A stretch of 64,000 bases of DNA from Clostridium sp. HBUAS56010 (GCF_007115105.1 NZ_SULJ01000010.1:36360-100359), one strand, 5' to 3'; shown: positions 20,751 through 30,371, counted from the first letter of the stretch. Numbers and translations are program-made. The notes: generated by a model not told the origin, from the letters alone.

Positions 20751-22274
20751 TTATTGGCAAAAGACAATCCCTCCGTTTTGTCTGACTTCCACAATCGGGT
20801 GTTTTTTTAGATACTCCAGTGCAAGTTCCGGAACTTCCCTGCTGATCCGCGTTACAATTTCACAGGTTTTGTATCCCTCATATCCTCCGGTGCCGCTGGC
20901 TCTGTAATCACTCATACAGAGAGTTAATCTACGCCCGTCTAATGGTTTTCCTTTGAATAAAATCCGCCTTACACGGCTTCCCACCGGTTTATGGAGATCA
21001 ATCTCATAGGTAATTCCTGCGAAATAATCGTAATTGTAGTGTTCAATTTTGGGATTTAAAAATACATCGGATATTTCTACGGCTCCGTCATTTTTTATGG
21101 TGAAATACTGGGCACACCGTTCTAATGCCCGCTTTAAAATCTCCTCGTCCAGGGACAGCACCACAAGAGTATTCGAAAATGGATAAACCCTTACCAGATC
21201 TCTCATTGTAACATGGGCAGGAAGACTCATGGGCGTATTGCCAAGACCTACGCAGGAGATATCGGCACCGGAATAGGCAAGCTGGATCTGATTGAAAAGA
21301 TCTGCTACCCCTGAACCATACATTGCCATGGAAAGCTTATCCTTTTCAGGAATGGGGGTCTGAAGCTGCCCGATGCTCACATCCAGCCATTTCTGCACCT
21401 TCTCTTCCAGAAAAAGCAATGACTTATAGGGTTCTTTTTCATGGAAATTCCCAGCAGGGCAGATGGCAGATTCAATAAATACATTCCCATTCTCAACTGT
21501 AATCTGAACCTTCGCATACTGTACTGCATTGGGCATCAACTGCAGGGTATGGGTTCCTGATATCTCTCTTCCAGCAACCGGCATGTGCTGATGGGCGGTT
21601 AATAAAAGATCGTAATCCAGTTCTTTTAATATACGATAACCTGCGTTTTCACTGCTGGTGCTTAATACTTCTCCTGTATTTAAGTCACATTCGTAACCTC
21701 CATGGTAGATGCAGATTGTAACATCACATTCCTTCTTTAAGGCAGAAAGTTCTTCTTTTGCCGCCTGAAATGCATCCGTAATCTGAATCTGCTTTAAATG
21801 CTCTGGCTGTTCCCAAACGTTGACATAATCTGTGACAATGCCTGCAACACCAATCCGAAGTCCATTTTCCAGGGTAAATATATGGCTCTTTTTAAGGTTT
21901 GTCTTCCCTCCAAGGTCCTTGGCATTGGCACAAAGGCACTGACCGGAAAGGGCATTGAAATACCGGGACAGGCGGTCATAACCAAAGTTAAAGTCATGAT
22001 TGCCTGGAACAACAGCATCATATCCGGCAGTATTGTATACAAGGGCAAAGGGGTCCGCCTCAGAAAGTTCCGCCCCCTTTGCTTCAATATAAGATGCCAT
22101 AGGAGAACCCTGAAGCGTATCTCCTCCGTCAAATATCAGTGTGTTTCCGTCTTTTTGAAATTGGGAAATACAGTTTAAAAGTCCCATGGGTTTCTCCTGT
22201 GTATCCCCATATGACGTAGGGAACAGGTATCCATGGACATCAGAGGTATAATAAATAGTTACCTGATCTTTCAA
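20751..22274 (-). CDS. Metallophosphatase / 5'-nucleotidase family protein (UshA-like)
   Basis: About 507 residues. The N-terminal calcineurin-like domain carries 'TSDVHGYLFP', 'FDGGDTLQGSP', 'VPGNHDFNFG' and 'LLLTAHQHMPV' metal-binding motifs. The C-terminal 5'-nucleotidase domain (from about residue 315) includes 'SGADISCVGLGNTPM' and 'SDYRASGTGGYEGY'. No signal peptide is seen, unlike secreted UshA, so it may act in the cytoplasm. I chose the TTG at 22274: AAGGGGGT is 6 bp upstream, and the TTG at 22292 lies before that site within phnE. Last gene of the phn-type transporter operon, so it may release phosphate from the imported compound or its product (inference). Confidence 0.82.
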   Translation of the reverse strand: MKDQVTIYYTSDVHGYLFPTSYGDTQEKPMGLLNCISQFQKDGNTLIFDGGDTLQGSPMASYIEAKGAELSEADPFALVYNTAGYDAVVPGNHDFNFGYDRLSRYFNALSGQCLCANAKDLGGKTNLKKSHIFTLENGLRIGVAGIVTDYVNVWEQPEHLKQIQITDAFQAAKEELSALKKECDVTICIYHGGYECDLNTGEVLSTSSENAGYRILKELDYDLLLTAHQHMPVAGREISGTHTLQLMPNAVQYAKVQITVENGNVFIESAICPAGNFHEKEPYKSLLFLEEKVQKWLDVSIGQLQTPIPEKDKLSMAMYGSGVADLFNQIQLAYSGADISCVGLGNTPMSLPAHVTMRDLVRVYPFSNTLVVLSLDEEILKRALERCAQYFTIKNDGAVEISDVFLNPKIEHYNYDYFAGITYEIDLHKPVGSRVRRILFKGKPLDGRRLTLCMSDYRASGTGGYEGYKTCEIVTRISREVPELALEYLKKHPIVEVRQNGGIVFCQ

Positions 22275-22278
22275 TTCA

Positions 22279-23088
22279 TTACCCCCTTGCAAGTTTTACA
22301 CGAATCTTTGTGGATATAAATTCCACAATCAATACGAGAATAATCAGTCCTACCAGGATAGCTCCCGCCTCATTCCAGCGGTAAGCATTCATGGCAAAAA
22401 TAAGGGGAGCGCCGATTCCGCCCGCCCCTACCAGTCCAAGAACCGTAGCGTCTCTAAGATTAATATCAAACCGGTAAATCACGGTTGACGCAAAATTAGG
22501 GATTAACTGAGGAAGAATTCCATACCGGATCTTCTGAAAAGTGGTACAGCCACAGGCATCAAGGGATTCCAGAATTCGGGTATCCAGGTCTTCGATGGCT
22601 TCAATGTACATCTTGGAAACCATACCGATGGAGCAGACAGACATGGTCAAAAGTCCCGTAAATGCTCCGGGTCCGCTGACACGGATAAACATAAGACCAT
22701 AGACGAATGCCGGGATCGTCCGCACTGCCATAATTACCAGACGCCCAATATAAGCCACTGGTCCTGGCATCAGATTAGAAGCAGACAAAAAGGACAGGGG
22801 AATGGCTAAAAATGCACCTACCAGAGTCCCTAAGAATGCAATACATACCGTCTCGAGAAGCAGATAAGGAACGCCTTGGGAGGTGAAATTAAACAATAAC
22901 TTTGCATCCGGATGGAAGATTCCATTTAAGATGTTGCCGGCAATGGAAAGGCCGCCTGTACCTCCCTTTGTTATCTCCACAGCAGAACCGGACCATAAGA
23001 TACAAGCCACTACGATAACGGATATTACAATCTGATATACCGTATTCACCGGTCTCTCAGCATATGCTTTTTCAATTTGCTTATTCAT
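22279..23088 (-). CDS. phnE: Phosphonate-type ABC transporter permease (second PhnE)
   Basis: A 269-residue inner-membrane permease with about six helices and the EAA loop 'SLDACGCTTFQKIRYGILPQLIPNF' that contacts the ATPase. It is homologous to the next upstream gene, as in two-permease PhnCDE1E2 systems. AGGAGGT precedes the ATG. The metallophosphatase begins 4 bp after its stop. Confidence 0.9.
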   Translation of the reverse strand: MNKQIEKAYAERPVNTVYQIVISVIVVACILWSGSAVEITKGGTGGLSIAGNILNGIFHPDAKLLFNFTSQGVPYLLLETVCIAFLGTLVGAFLAIPLSFLSASNLMPGPVAYIGRLVIMAVRTIPAFVYGLMFIRVSGPGAFTGLLTMSVCSIGMVSKMYIEAIEDLDTRILESLDACGCTTFQKIRYGILPQLIPNFASTVIYRFDINLRDATVLGLVGAGGIGAPLIFAMNAYRWNEAGAILVGLIILVLIVEFISTKIRVKLARG

Positions 23089-23100
23089 CCAAAAGACCTC

Positions 23101-23922
23101 CTATACCAGTTTTTTACGGCAGTAACGGCTTACCGCTTCAATGAGAAATACAGTAACAAACAACATAATCAATATCATGCCTACGCTGGGATATTCTCTC
23201 CAGCCCAGTTTTTCATTGAGAATCAATCCAAGTCCGCCGGCTCCCACATAACCAAGAATTGCAGCATAGCGTACATTTCCCTCGAAACAGAATAACCCAT
23301 TGGATATATAAGAGGGAAGAACCTGGGGAATGATGGCACTCACAAATGCCCGTACCTTAGTGGCACCGATTGCCTCCATCGCCTCAAACGCTCCCATATC
23401 TGCAGTCTCGATCTCTTCGTAAAGGATCTTACCCATATAGGCAAAGGTAAACACTGCAATCGCAGTGGTTCCTGCCAGTGTTCCCAGACCAAATACATAG
23501 GTGGCAATAAGGGCGGTAACAAGGGTTGGAAGGGTTCTTACAATGCTTAAAAACAAACGAACCACGCTCACTGCCACAGAGTTTTTAATAATATTGGTAG
23601 AAGCCGCCATTGCGAAAGGAATGACCAATACTGCCCCCACAACCGTACCAAGCAGTGACATCTTTACCGTATCAAAGAGCGGTTCCCACACCTGGGAACT
23701 ATAGGAAAATGCAGGAGGAACCATCATTCCAAGAATTACAAAAAACTGTTTTCCCCGTTCTGCCAGCACTTTCATATCAAATCCTGTAATCTTCACAGAA
23801 ATAATGGTAAAGAGTATGAGAATCAGAGCGACCAGGGGAAGGCGGGAAGCTGGTTTAGAGACCGTCTTTCCATTTGACAATTCCATTTTCCTGGGGGGAA
23901 ATACCTTGTCATATATGCTCAT
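23101..23922 (-). CDS. phnE: Phosphonate-type ABC transporter permease (first PhnE)
   Basis: A 273-residue permease with the EAA motif 'EAMEAIGATKVRAFVSAIIPQVLPSYISN' and the family's 'GYVGAGGLGLILNEKLGWREY' C-terminal segment. Its ATG overlaps the stop of phnC by 4 bp (ATGA), indicating translational coupling. It forms the membrane channel with its paralogue at 22279-23088. Confidence 0.92.
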   Translation of the reverse strand: MSIYDKVFPPRKMELSNGKTVSKPASRLPLVALILILFTIISVKITGFDMKVLAERGKQFFVILGMMVPPAFSYSSQVWEPLFDTVKMSLLGTVVGAVLVIPFAMAASTNIIKNSVAVSVVRLFLSIVRTLPTLVTALIATYVFGLGTLAGTTAIAVFTFAYMGKILYEEIETADMGAFEAMEAIGATKVRAFVSAIIPQVLPSYISNGLFCFEGNVRYAAILGYVGAGGLGLILNEKLGWREYPSVGMILIMLFVTVFLIEAVSRYCRKKLV

Positions 23923-24674
23923 TGTGCCGCCTCCTTCTGCTTCCCTTCATAAATCTCATTTAAGATCTCCTCGGTTACATTGGCAGATGGTCCGTCATAG
24001 ACAATGGCTCCACCCCGGATTCCGACCACACGGCTTGCATATTGAAGTGCCAGATCAACGTGGTGAATATTTAAAAGAATGGTAATATTCATCTCCTGAT
24101 TAATCTTTAAGAAATCACCCATGACCTGTTTTGCAGTTACCGGGTCAAGAGATGCCACCGGTTCATCTGCCAGAATAATCTGCGGATTCTGAGCAAGGGT
24201 TCTTGCCAGAGCAACCCTTTGCTGCTGACCACCGGAGAGCTGGTCTGCCCGGACAAATGCCTTGTCTAAAATCCCCACTTTATCAAGTGCCTCTAATGCC
24301 TCCAGCTTATTTTCCTTCGGATATATTCCAAACAAAGCGCGGAAAAAAGAGAGTTCCGGCACTTTTGACATCAATACATTATTAATGACTCTGGTTCTGG
24401 TCACCAGATTAAAGGACTGGAAGATCATACCGATTCTTCGTCTGAACCGGCGGAGTTCCTTCCCCTTTAGCTGCATTACATCGGTTCCATCAACGGTAAG
24501 GCTTCCTTCTGTAATGTCGTGCATCCGGTTAATGGTCCGCAAAAGTGTGGATTTTCCTGCTCCTGACAAGCCGATAATTGCAACAAATTCACCCTGTTCT
24601 ATCTTAAGATTAATATTTTTCAAGGCTTCAAAGCCATTGGGATACTTTTTATTCACCTGATTAAATTCAATCAT
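23919..24674 (-). CDS. phnC: Phosphonate-type ABC transporter ATP-binding protein
   Basis: A 251-residue ABC ATPase: Walker A (GLSGAGKST), Q-loop (MIFQSFNLV), signature (LSGGQQQRVALARTL), Walker B (IILADEPVASLD) and H-loop (NIHHVDLAL). The closest type is PhnC. The ATG at 24674 has GAGG 7 bp upstream; a longer frame to 24716 lacks a ribosome site. Confidence 0.93.
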   Translation of the reverse strand: MIEFNQVNKKYPNGFEALKNINLKIEQGEFVAIIGLSGAGKSTLLRTINRMHDITEGSLTVDGTDVMQLKGKELRRFRRRIGMIFQSFNLVTRTRVINNVLMSKVPELSFFRALFGIYPKENKLEALEALDKVGILDKAFVRADQLSGGQQQRVALARTLAQNPQIILADEPVASLDPVTAKQVMGDFLKINQEMNITILLNIHHVDLALQYASRVVGIRGGAIVYDGPSANVTEEILNEIYEGKQKEAAQ

Positions 24675-24755
24675 ATTTTTCCTCGTTTCCGTGCACAAAG
24701 AGCGGAGGCGCCGCAAATGAATTACCCTTACGACGCCCCCGCCAGCCTGTATTAT

Positions 24756-25853
24756 TTATTTCGCATTTAATTCCTTAATCATCTGCTGTGCTTTTCTTTC
24801 ATTATCATAATCAGCACTGTCGGCAATCTGATAACCTTTATGGCTGTAGATTGCGATGACTGCCTGGCCTTCTTCGGTGTTGCCAATATTGATAAACGCA
24901 TTCTGAATGGCTTTTTTGAAATCGTCATCCATGATTTTGGAAGTCTTGCTCACGCTTACTGTATCATTAAAGATTGGAGGAGTCACACCGATTACACTGG
25001 TCTCTTCCCAGATAGATCCACTTCTTCCGTACTCGGAATTCCATTTATCCACATAATCTCTGCGGGCATCTGCATAGGTACAAAGAACATCTACCTGACC
25101 GGAAGCAAGTCTTGCAAATGCACTTCCGTAAGAATCAGACTGAACCACGTGGGACAGATTTAAAATATTCTTCTCAAAATTATCCTGAACCCATAAAGAT
25201 GGGTAGATATATCCGGCTGGAGAAGAAGATGACATCACGCTCCAGTTTGCGCCGTCTAAATCATCAAAAGTCAGTTCTTCACCGTTATTGATCTTTGCAG
25301 CCAGTTCCTGTCCTTTTTCGGAAGGTCCTGCAACAATGAGGGCACGGTAGGAAGTTGCCTGATCTTCTGTAGGATCGGTTGCTTTTCCATCATTCCAGTC
25401 TTTTGCAGTATCAGAGTTCTTACTTAAACCATCTCTGGTGGCTGTAAGAATTACATCTGCACCGTCATCATAGAGAACGTATGTTCCTCCAGGAATCATA
25501 CCAACATCTGCTGTTCCTGCGGAAAGTGCTTCTCCAACTGCTTCATAGCTGGTTCCAACAGTGATCACTACTTCACCGATGTCATAACCTTCTGTTGCAA
25601 GTTCTTTCTTAAGCATGTCCTTTAATGGTTCTGTTGCAGTTACGATCTCCTGAGGTTCTCTGGAAGGTACAAAGTATACATTAAGTTTTTCAATCTTTTT
25701 GTTTTCTGCAGATTTGTTCTCTCCTGCTGCTGTGCTTTGTGCACCTGCTTGGGTTGCTGCTGTTGTTGCGTCTGTCTGTTTGCTGCCGGAACAACCGCTG
25801 ATCATTGCTGCACAGAGTGCTGCTGCCATTAATACAGAAACTGTTTTTTTCAT
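24756..25853 (-). CDS. phnD: Phosphonate/phosphite-type ABC transporter substrate-binding lipoprotein
   Basis: A 365-residue lipoprotein: positively charged start, hydrophobic core and lipobox ISGC with Cys 21, then a Thr/Ala/Ser-rich linker. The PhnD fold is marked by 'YFVPSREPQEIVTATEPL', 'GEALSAGTADVGMIPGGTYVLY', 'YRALIVAG' and the anion-binding loop 'SSSSPAGYIYPSLW'. Ligands of this family include phosphonates, phosphite and hypophosphite; the sequence alone does not choose. No phosphonate-degrading gene is present in the window. Confidence 0.9.
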   Translation of the reverse strand: MKKTVSVLMAAALCAAMISGCSGSKQTDATTAATQAGAQSTAAGENKSAENKKIEKLNVYFVPSREPQEIVTATEPLKDMLKKELATEGYDIGEVVITVGTSYEAVGEALSAGTADVGMIPGGTYVLYDDGADVILTATRDGLSKNSDTAKDWNDGKATDPTEDQATSYRALIVAGPSEKGQELAAKINNGEELTFDDLDGANWSVMSSSSPAGYIYPSLWVQDNFEKNILNLSHVVQSDSYGSAFARLASGQVDVLCTYADARRDYVDKWNSEYGRSGSIWEETSVIGVTPPIFNDTVSVSKTSKIMDDDFKKAIQNAFINIGNTEEGQAVIAIYSHKGYQIADSADYDNERKAQQMIKELNAK

Positions 25854-25902
25854 ACTGCTCTCCTTTTTCGTGTGATTCCTCGGTTCTCATGTTCATGGTT
25901 CC

Positions 25903-26877
25903 TTACGCACTGTCACCGATTTCCAGTTTGGTTGGAAGATAAATCGTCATGTTGTCTCTTCTGCCTTCCCTGATCTGCTCTAACAGAAGCTTGATGGCAG
26001 TCTGCCAGACAATATCGGGAAACATGCGGACTTTGGTGTAAGTGGGCCATCTGGATTCCAGCGTCTCAATGTCCTTATAGATGACAACTGCCACATCTTT
26101 GGGAATCCGCAGACCTGCATCCAAAAAGGCTTCCATGGCACCTTCTGCCACTTCCTCACTTCCTAAAAGTACTGCCTCCGGCAGACAGCCGGTCGCTACT
26201 GCCATCTTCGCCTGCTCATAACCGCTCTCCTTTGAGATCTCTCCCACAAAGAAATATTTCTCTTCATAAAGTTCTCTCTGAGAGAAAGCAGTCCGGATCC
26301 CTTCCAGTCTCCGGTATCCGATCTTTACCTGACCTTCTTCGTAAAGACCGCCGATATAGCCGACGCTGCGGTACTTCTTCTGGTCCACAAGATAAGACAG
26401 CATCTCCTGAATTCCCTTATTAAAATCCATTACAATACTGTCGTATTCATAATCCTTTGGATCTGAATTAATGAATACAATGGCATAGCTCTGCATCCGC
26501 AGAAATTCCATCTCATCCTCTGTAAACACACCAAACGCTATGATTCCGTCGTACTGGGACGGCTCTCCCTTGTCCAGACGCTCAAACCGGACATCACTTC
26601 TTGCCGACATGGACTGTACAATGAAGTCCAGGGAAGAAAGCCTGATGTTGGTTCTGTCTTTTCGGATAATGTGCCAGTCAGCCACTCCTATGACAATCTC
26701 TTTTTTCTTTTGCGTATGACGCCTCCTGGGTGGGACATATTTCAACTCGTGGGCAATCTTGAATATCCTCTTTCTTACTTCCGGACTTACCACAATTGTG
26801 TCATCCTGATTCAATACCCGTGACACGGTTGTGATGGAAACACCCGCAAGCTGTGAAATCTCTTTAATTGTAGCCAT
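25903..26877 (-). CDS. LacI family transcriptional regulator
   Basis: A 324-residue LacI-type regulator: N-terminal helix-turn-helix 'TIKEISQLAGVSITTVSRVLN', hinge near residue 50-60, then a periplasmic-binding-protein-like effector domain ending near 'YLPTKLEIGDSA'. It precedes phnD by 49 bp on the same strand and probably heads the operon. Control of a phosphonate-type transporter by a LacI protein rather than by PhoB/PhnF is unusual and suggests that an organic ligand (for example a nucleotide- or sugar-phosphate-like compound) is sensed. Confidence 0.92.
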   Translation of the reverse strand: MATIKEISQLAGVSITTVSRVLNQDDTIVVSPEVRKRIFKIAHELKYVPPRRRHTQKKKEIVIGVADWHIIRKDRTNIRLSSLDFIVQSMSARSDVRFERLDKGEPSQYDGIIAFGVFTEDEMEFLRMQSYAIVFINSDPKDYEYDSIVMDFNKGIQEMLSYLVDQKKYRSVGYIGGLYEEGQVKIGYRRLEGIRTAFSQRELYEEKYFFVGEISKESGYEQAKMAVATGCLPEAVLLGSEEVAEGAMEAFLDAGLRIPKDVAVVIYKDIETLESRWPTYTKVRMFPDIVWQTAIKLLLEQIREGRRDNMTIYLPTKLEIGDSA

Positions 26878-26904
26878 AACCTATATCCTCACCTTTCAGT
26901 TTTC

Positions 26905-26933
26905 ATTATAATTGTACACGCATGTACCGTCAA
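26905..26933 (-). promoter_or_regulatory. lacI-phn promoter with operator in the spacer
   Basis: The minus strand reads TTGACG (26928-26933), 17 bp, TATAAT (26905-26910). The spacer contains the near-palindrome GTACATGCGTGTAC (26914-26927, 12 of 14 positions symmetric), a good candidate for autoregulation by the LacI protein. Confidence 0.72.
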
Positions 26934-26985
26934 TAAGCAAAGTAAAATTTTACTAAAGTTTTACCTGTCTTATATGATAAAAAGG

Positions 26986-27023
26986 AAATACCAGGAAGAA
27001 CGAGTCCATTCTTCCCGGTATTT
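26986..27023 (-). terminator. Terminator of topB
   Basis: AAATACCAGGAAGAA (26986-27000) pairs with TTCTTCCCGGTATTT (27009-27023), followed on the minus strand by CCTTTTTATC. Confidence 0.85.
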
Positions 27024-27030
27024 GCTTCTT

Positions 27031-29235
27031 TTATGAATCCTTTTTGTCAATTTGAAGCTTTGCAAATGCAGCAGCAAATGGAGAATTGATTGGCTCCTTT
27101 GCTTCTTTATTCTGCTGATTCAAATATTTTGCCACATCTTTTTTGGATACTCCTGCACCCTCTTTTGCTCTGCGCTCCTTGAAGTTTGACAGTTTCTCTT
27201 TGTAGCCGCACCGGCATACAAAGATCTGGGCATCCCCTTTTCCATGAAGCTCCAGCTTTTTATGGCAGACAGGGCATCTGGCGTTGCTGGTTCTTGATAA
27301 AACCTCTCGGTGTCCGCATTCCCGGTCCTGGCATACTAACATCTCACTGTTTTTCCCCTTGACAGAAAGCATACGTTTTCCACAGTCCGGGCATTTTTTA
27401 TTGGTTAAATTATCATGGGTAAAACTGCCTTCCCCTGCCCGGATCTGACGGATCAGCTCGCTGGAGTAGGTTCTGATGTCCTTCATGAAAGCACCCCGTT
27501 TTCTCTTGCCCGCTGCAATTTCAGAAAGCTTCATCTCCCAGTCAGCCGTAAGTTCGGGTTTCTTTAAATCTTCAGGAACCAGCTGAAGAAGCTGTTTTGC
27601 CTTAGATGTAACAAAAATATCTTTTCCTTTTTTCTCCAGTAAAAAGCTGGAGAATAATTTCTCAATGATATCTGCTCTGGTGGCTACGGTTCCAAGACCT
27701 CCCGTCTCTCCTAAGGTCCTTGCCATATCCCTGTCTTTGGTTTCCATATAGGAAACGGGATTTTCCATGGCAGAGAGTAATGTAGCTTCATTAAACGGTG
27801 CCGGGGGCTTGGTCTTTCCTTCTGTTATGGAAACAGAAAGATTGGCAATCCGGTCTCCCTTTTTTAAAAGAGGCAGGTTCTGTTCCCTTAATTCCTGCTC
27901 TTCATCCTCTTCTGCCTGGTTTTCATAAACTTCTTTCCAGCCTATGGAGGTTACAGCTTTTCCACGTGCCGCCAGAATTTCTCCGCCTAAATCCACAGTC
28001 AGTTCGGTCTGTTGGTACTCAAACGGTGGATAAAGAACTGCAAGGAACCGTCGGACAACCAGATCATATATCTTTCTCTCATCAACCGTCATATGGTCTA
28101 ATTGTACAAACTGTTCTGTGGGTATGATGGCGTGATGGTCAGTAACTTTTTTGTCATCCACAAAAGAGGGCTTTGCCTGTATGTTCTGTCGGACCAGCCT
28201 TCCTGCCAGTTTCCGGTACGGTCCGATGCTGCATGCCTCCAGTCTTTCTTTGATAGAGGGGACAATATCCGAACTTAAATATCTGGAATCGGTTCTGGGA
28301 TATGTGAGTACTTTATGATTTTCATAAAGTCTCTGCATAATATTCAAGGTTTCCTTGGCGGAATAGTTAAACCGCCGGTTTGCTTCCCGCTGCAGCTCTG
28401 TCAGATCATAAAGCTGGGGAGAATAGGTCTTCTTGGGCACACTTTTTACTTCTGTAATGACCCCTTCTTTTGCTGCTTTCAGTTTTGAGAGAATGGCTTC
28501 TGCACGCTCCCGGTCAAAAGTCCGGTAACTTTTTGATTTCTCATCTCTCCAGGTAAAATTAAGAGATGGTTCCGGGCAATTTGCAGTAATACCGTAGTAT
28601 GGTTTTGGCACAAAACGTCTGATCTCCTCTTCTCTGGCGGCAATGATCGCCAAGGTAGGCGTCTGTACCCTTCCGCAGCTTAACTGGGCATTATATTTGC
28701 AGGTAAGTGCGCGGGTGGCATTGATTCCCACCAGCCAGTCGGCTTCCGCACGACACATGGCGGCATCGTATAAATGGTCATACTCATGCCCGTCCTTTAA
28801 GCGTGCAAATCCTTCTTTTATTGCTTTATCCGTAACAGAAGAAATCCAAAGACGTTTGATAGGCTTTTTATTCCCTGCTTTTTCTAAGATCAGCCTTGCA
28901 ACCAGCTCTCCTTCCCGTCCGGCATCGGTTGCGATAATAATCTCACCGATATCACTCCGGTGAATCTGGGATTTCACCACCCGGTACTGCTTACCAGTCT
29001 GTTTGATAACTTCTAATTTAAACTGGTCTGGCATCATGGGAAGGTCTTCCATCTTCCATTCTTTATATCTTACATCGTAATCTTCCGGGTCTGCCAGTGT
29101 GACCAGATGCCCCAGCCCCCAGGTAACTGCATATTGAGGACCTTCGATTACACCATTTTGTTTTCCGGTGCAGTGAAGCACCCGGGCAATGTCTCTGGCT
29201 ACAGAAGGTTTTTCTGCTATAATTAAAGATTTCAT
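27031..29235 (-). CDS. topB: DNA topoisomerase III
   Basis: A 734-residue type IA topoisomerase. The Toprim domain starts 'KSLIIAEKPSVARDIARVL' and has the DxDxE-type 'IATDAGREGELVARLI'. The catalytic tyrosine is in 'VLTYPRTDSRYL'. The decatenation-type core is followed by two zinc-ribbon motifs (CPDCGKRM...CQDRECGH and CPVCHKKL...CRCGYKE) and a basic tail. I chose the ATG at 29235 (GGAGG 6 bp upstream) over an in-frame upstream ATG. It is monocistronic and relaxes negative supercoils and resolves replication or recombination intermediates. No conjugative-element genes surround it, so this is the chromosomal copy. Confidence 0.95.
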   Translation of the reverse strand: MKSLIIAEKPSVARDIARVLHCTGKQNGVIEGPQYAVTWGLGHLVTLADPEDYDVRYKEWKMEDLPMMPDQFKLEVIKQTGKQYRVVKSQIHRSDIGEIIIATDAGREGELVARLILEKAGNKKPIKRLWISSVTDKAIKEGFARLKDGHEYDHLYDAAMCRAEADWLVGINATRALTCKYNAQLSCGRVQTPTLAIIAAREEEIRRFVPKPYYGITANCPEPSLNFTWRDEKSKSYRTFDRERAEAILSKLKAAKEGVITEVKSVPKKTYSPQLYDLTELQREANRRFNYSAKETLNIMQRLYENHKVLTYPRTDSRYLSSDIVPSIKERLEACSIGPYRKLAGRLVRQNIQAKPSFVDDKKVTDHHAIIPTEQFVQLDHMTVDERKIYDLVVRRFLAVLYPPFEYQQTELTVDLGGEILAARGKAVTSIGWKEVYENQAEEDEEQELREQNLPLLKKGDRIANLSVSITEGKTKPPAPFNEATLLSAMENPVSYMETKDRDMARTLGETGGLGTVATRADIIEKLFSSFLLEKKGKDIFVTSKAKQLLQLVPEDLKKPELTADWEMKLSEIAAGKRKRGAFMKDIRTYSSELIRQIRAGEGSFTHDNLTNKKCPDCGKRMLSVKGKNSEMLVCQDRECGHREVLSRTSNARCPVCHKKLELHGKGDAQIFVCRCGYKEKLSNFKERRAKEGAGVSKKDVAKYLNQQNKEAKEPINSPFAAAFAKLQIDKKDS

Positions 29236-29375
29236 CTGTTTCCTCCATGATAAATAATGCTTTTTAGCGATTGTTTCTTTACACATAGTATCACAGATCC
29301 TTTTAACCCACAATCCTTTTCAAAGGGCAGATACAAACGGGAACCAGACACATTTGACCTCTGTCTCTAACAGCA

Positions 29376-29410
29376 AAAGAGACGGAGATTCTGTCATCAA
29401 CCGTCTCTTT
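29376..29410 (-). terminator. Terminator of the nik-like operon
   Basis: AAAGAGACGG (29376-29385) pairs with CCGTCTCTTT (29401-29410). The tail on the minus strand is short (TTTTGCTG). Confidence 0.65.
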
Positions 29411-29421
29411 TTATTTTTCCT

Positions 29422-30369
29422 CTACTCTCTCATGCCATATGCAATCAGGGAGTCGCCGGCATTTACGCCCATGGCAACAGTCTCATAAAGAACAATCCCA
29501 TCATATTCCCCATGGCACTCCTGTAACTTATTTCCCCACACGTCTGTAACAATTCCCAGCAATTCTCCTTTTTTAAAGCAATCACCTGGTCTTTTCTTAT
29601 AATACCAGAAACCTTGATGTTGGCAGTCCACATAGGTGGCTGTGACTATCTGGGACTGGGGAATCTCCGCTTTATCTTCCTCTCCCTCTAACACCCCTAA
29701 ATGAATCAGGACATTACTGACCTCTTTTTTATAACTTGTAACCTCTTCCTGGGAATACACTCCGCCTCCGCCCCGTTCCATCAAAATGGACGGTACCCCT
29801 TGAATAGCGGCATAGTTATAGGAGCCAGTTGTAGCAGACGACCTCACCCGAACTGGCATTTTCGTAGCTTCTGCCATCTTCCTGGAGATTTCACAGACCT
29901 GTTCTTTTGCTGTTCCGGCATAGTAAACAAAAGGCATTACCTGTTCATGGGTATCTCCTGCATGTAAATCAATGTAATAATCTGCCTGACTGTGCAGCTC
30001 TTTCTCAATGGTATACGCAATTTTTTCTGACAGGGTCCCTTCCTTTTTTCCTGGAAACATCCGATTTAGATTTTTACCGTCTTCTGGTACAAAAAGGCGG
30101 GTAAAGCTATGAACTGCCTGCGGATTGGCTGCCAGAAGAAAAATCAGGGTTCCGTTTATCCTTGAAGGTTCTATCTCTCTGGACAGTTCCATAGCCGTCT
30201 GAATTCCGATGTATTCTGCACCATGAATCCCTGCGGATACGACTGCCACAGGACCTTTTTGTTCTCCGCAGATGGCACAAAAGGGCAGTTCCAATGAATG
30301 GTTATATACCGGAAGCATTGCATGAAGCTTTGTTCCTTTTTTTAACTGGTGTGTTCCGATCTGAAACAT
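29422..30369 (-). CDS. M14-type zinc hydrolase (succinylglutamate desuccinylase/aspartoacylase family)
   Basis: A 315-residue protein of the AstE/ASPA branch of the M14 carboxypeptidase fold. Zinc ligands are in 'GIHGAEYIG' (His and Glu) and 'YIDLHAGDTHE' (His). 'LNRMFPG' matches the substrate-binding Arg motif, and the C-terminal beta domain is typical. Family members remove N-acyl groups or C-terminal residues from small amino-acid derivatives. It is the last gene of the NikABCDE-like operon, 2 bp after the second ATPase. It may therefore process the imported molecule, or the metal chelator, in the cytoplasm (inference). Confidence 0.82.
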   Translation of the reverse strand: MFQIGTHQLKKGTKLHAMLPVYNHSLELPFCAICGEQKGPVAVVSAGIHGAEYIGIQTAMELSREIEPSRINGTLIFLLAANPQAVHSFTRLFVPEDGKNLNRMFPGKKEGTLSEKIAYTIEKELHSQADYYIDLHAGDTHEQVMPFVYYAGTAKEQVCEISRKMAEATKMPVRVRSSATTGSYNYAAIQGVPSILMERGGGGVYSQEEVTSYKKEVSNVLIHLGVLEGEEDKAEIPQSQIVTATYVDCQHQGFWYYKKRPGDCFKKGELLGIVTDVWGNKLQECHGEYDGIVLYETVAMGVNAGDSLIAYGMRE

Positions 30370-30371
30370 GA

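Noticed and set aside
27031-29235. topB as a sign of an integrative conjugative element
   Set aside because: No relaxase, VirB4, integrase or attachment repeats are nearby; the gene stands alone between metabolic genes.
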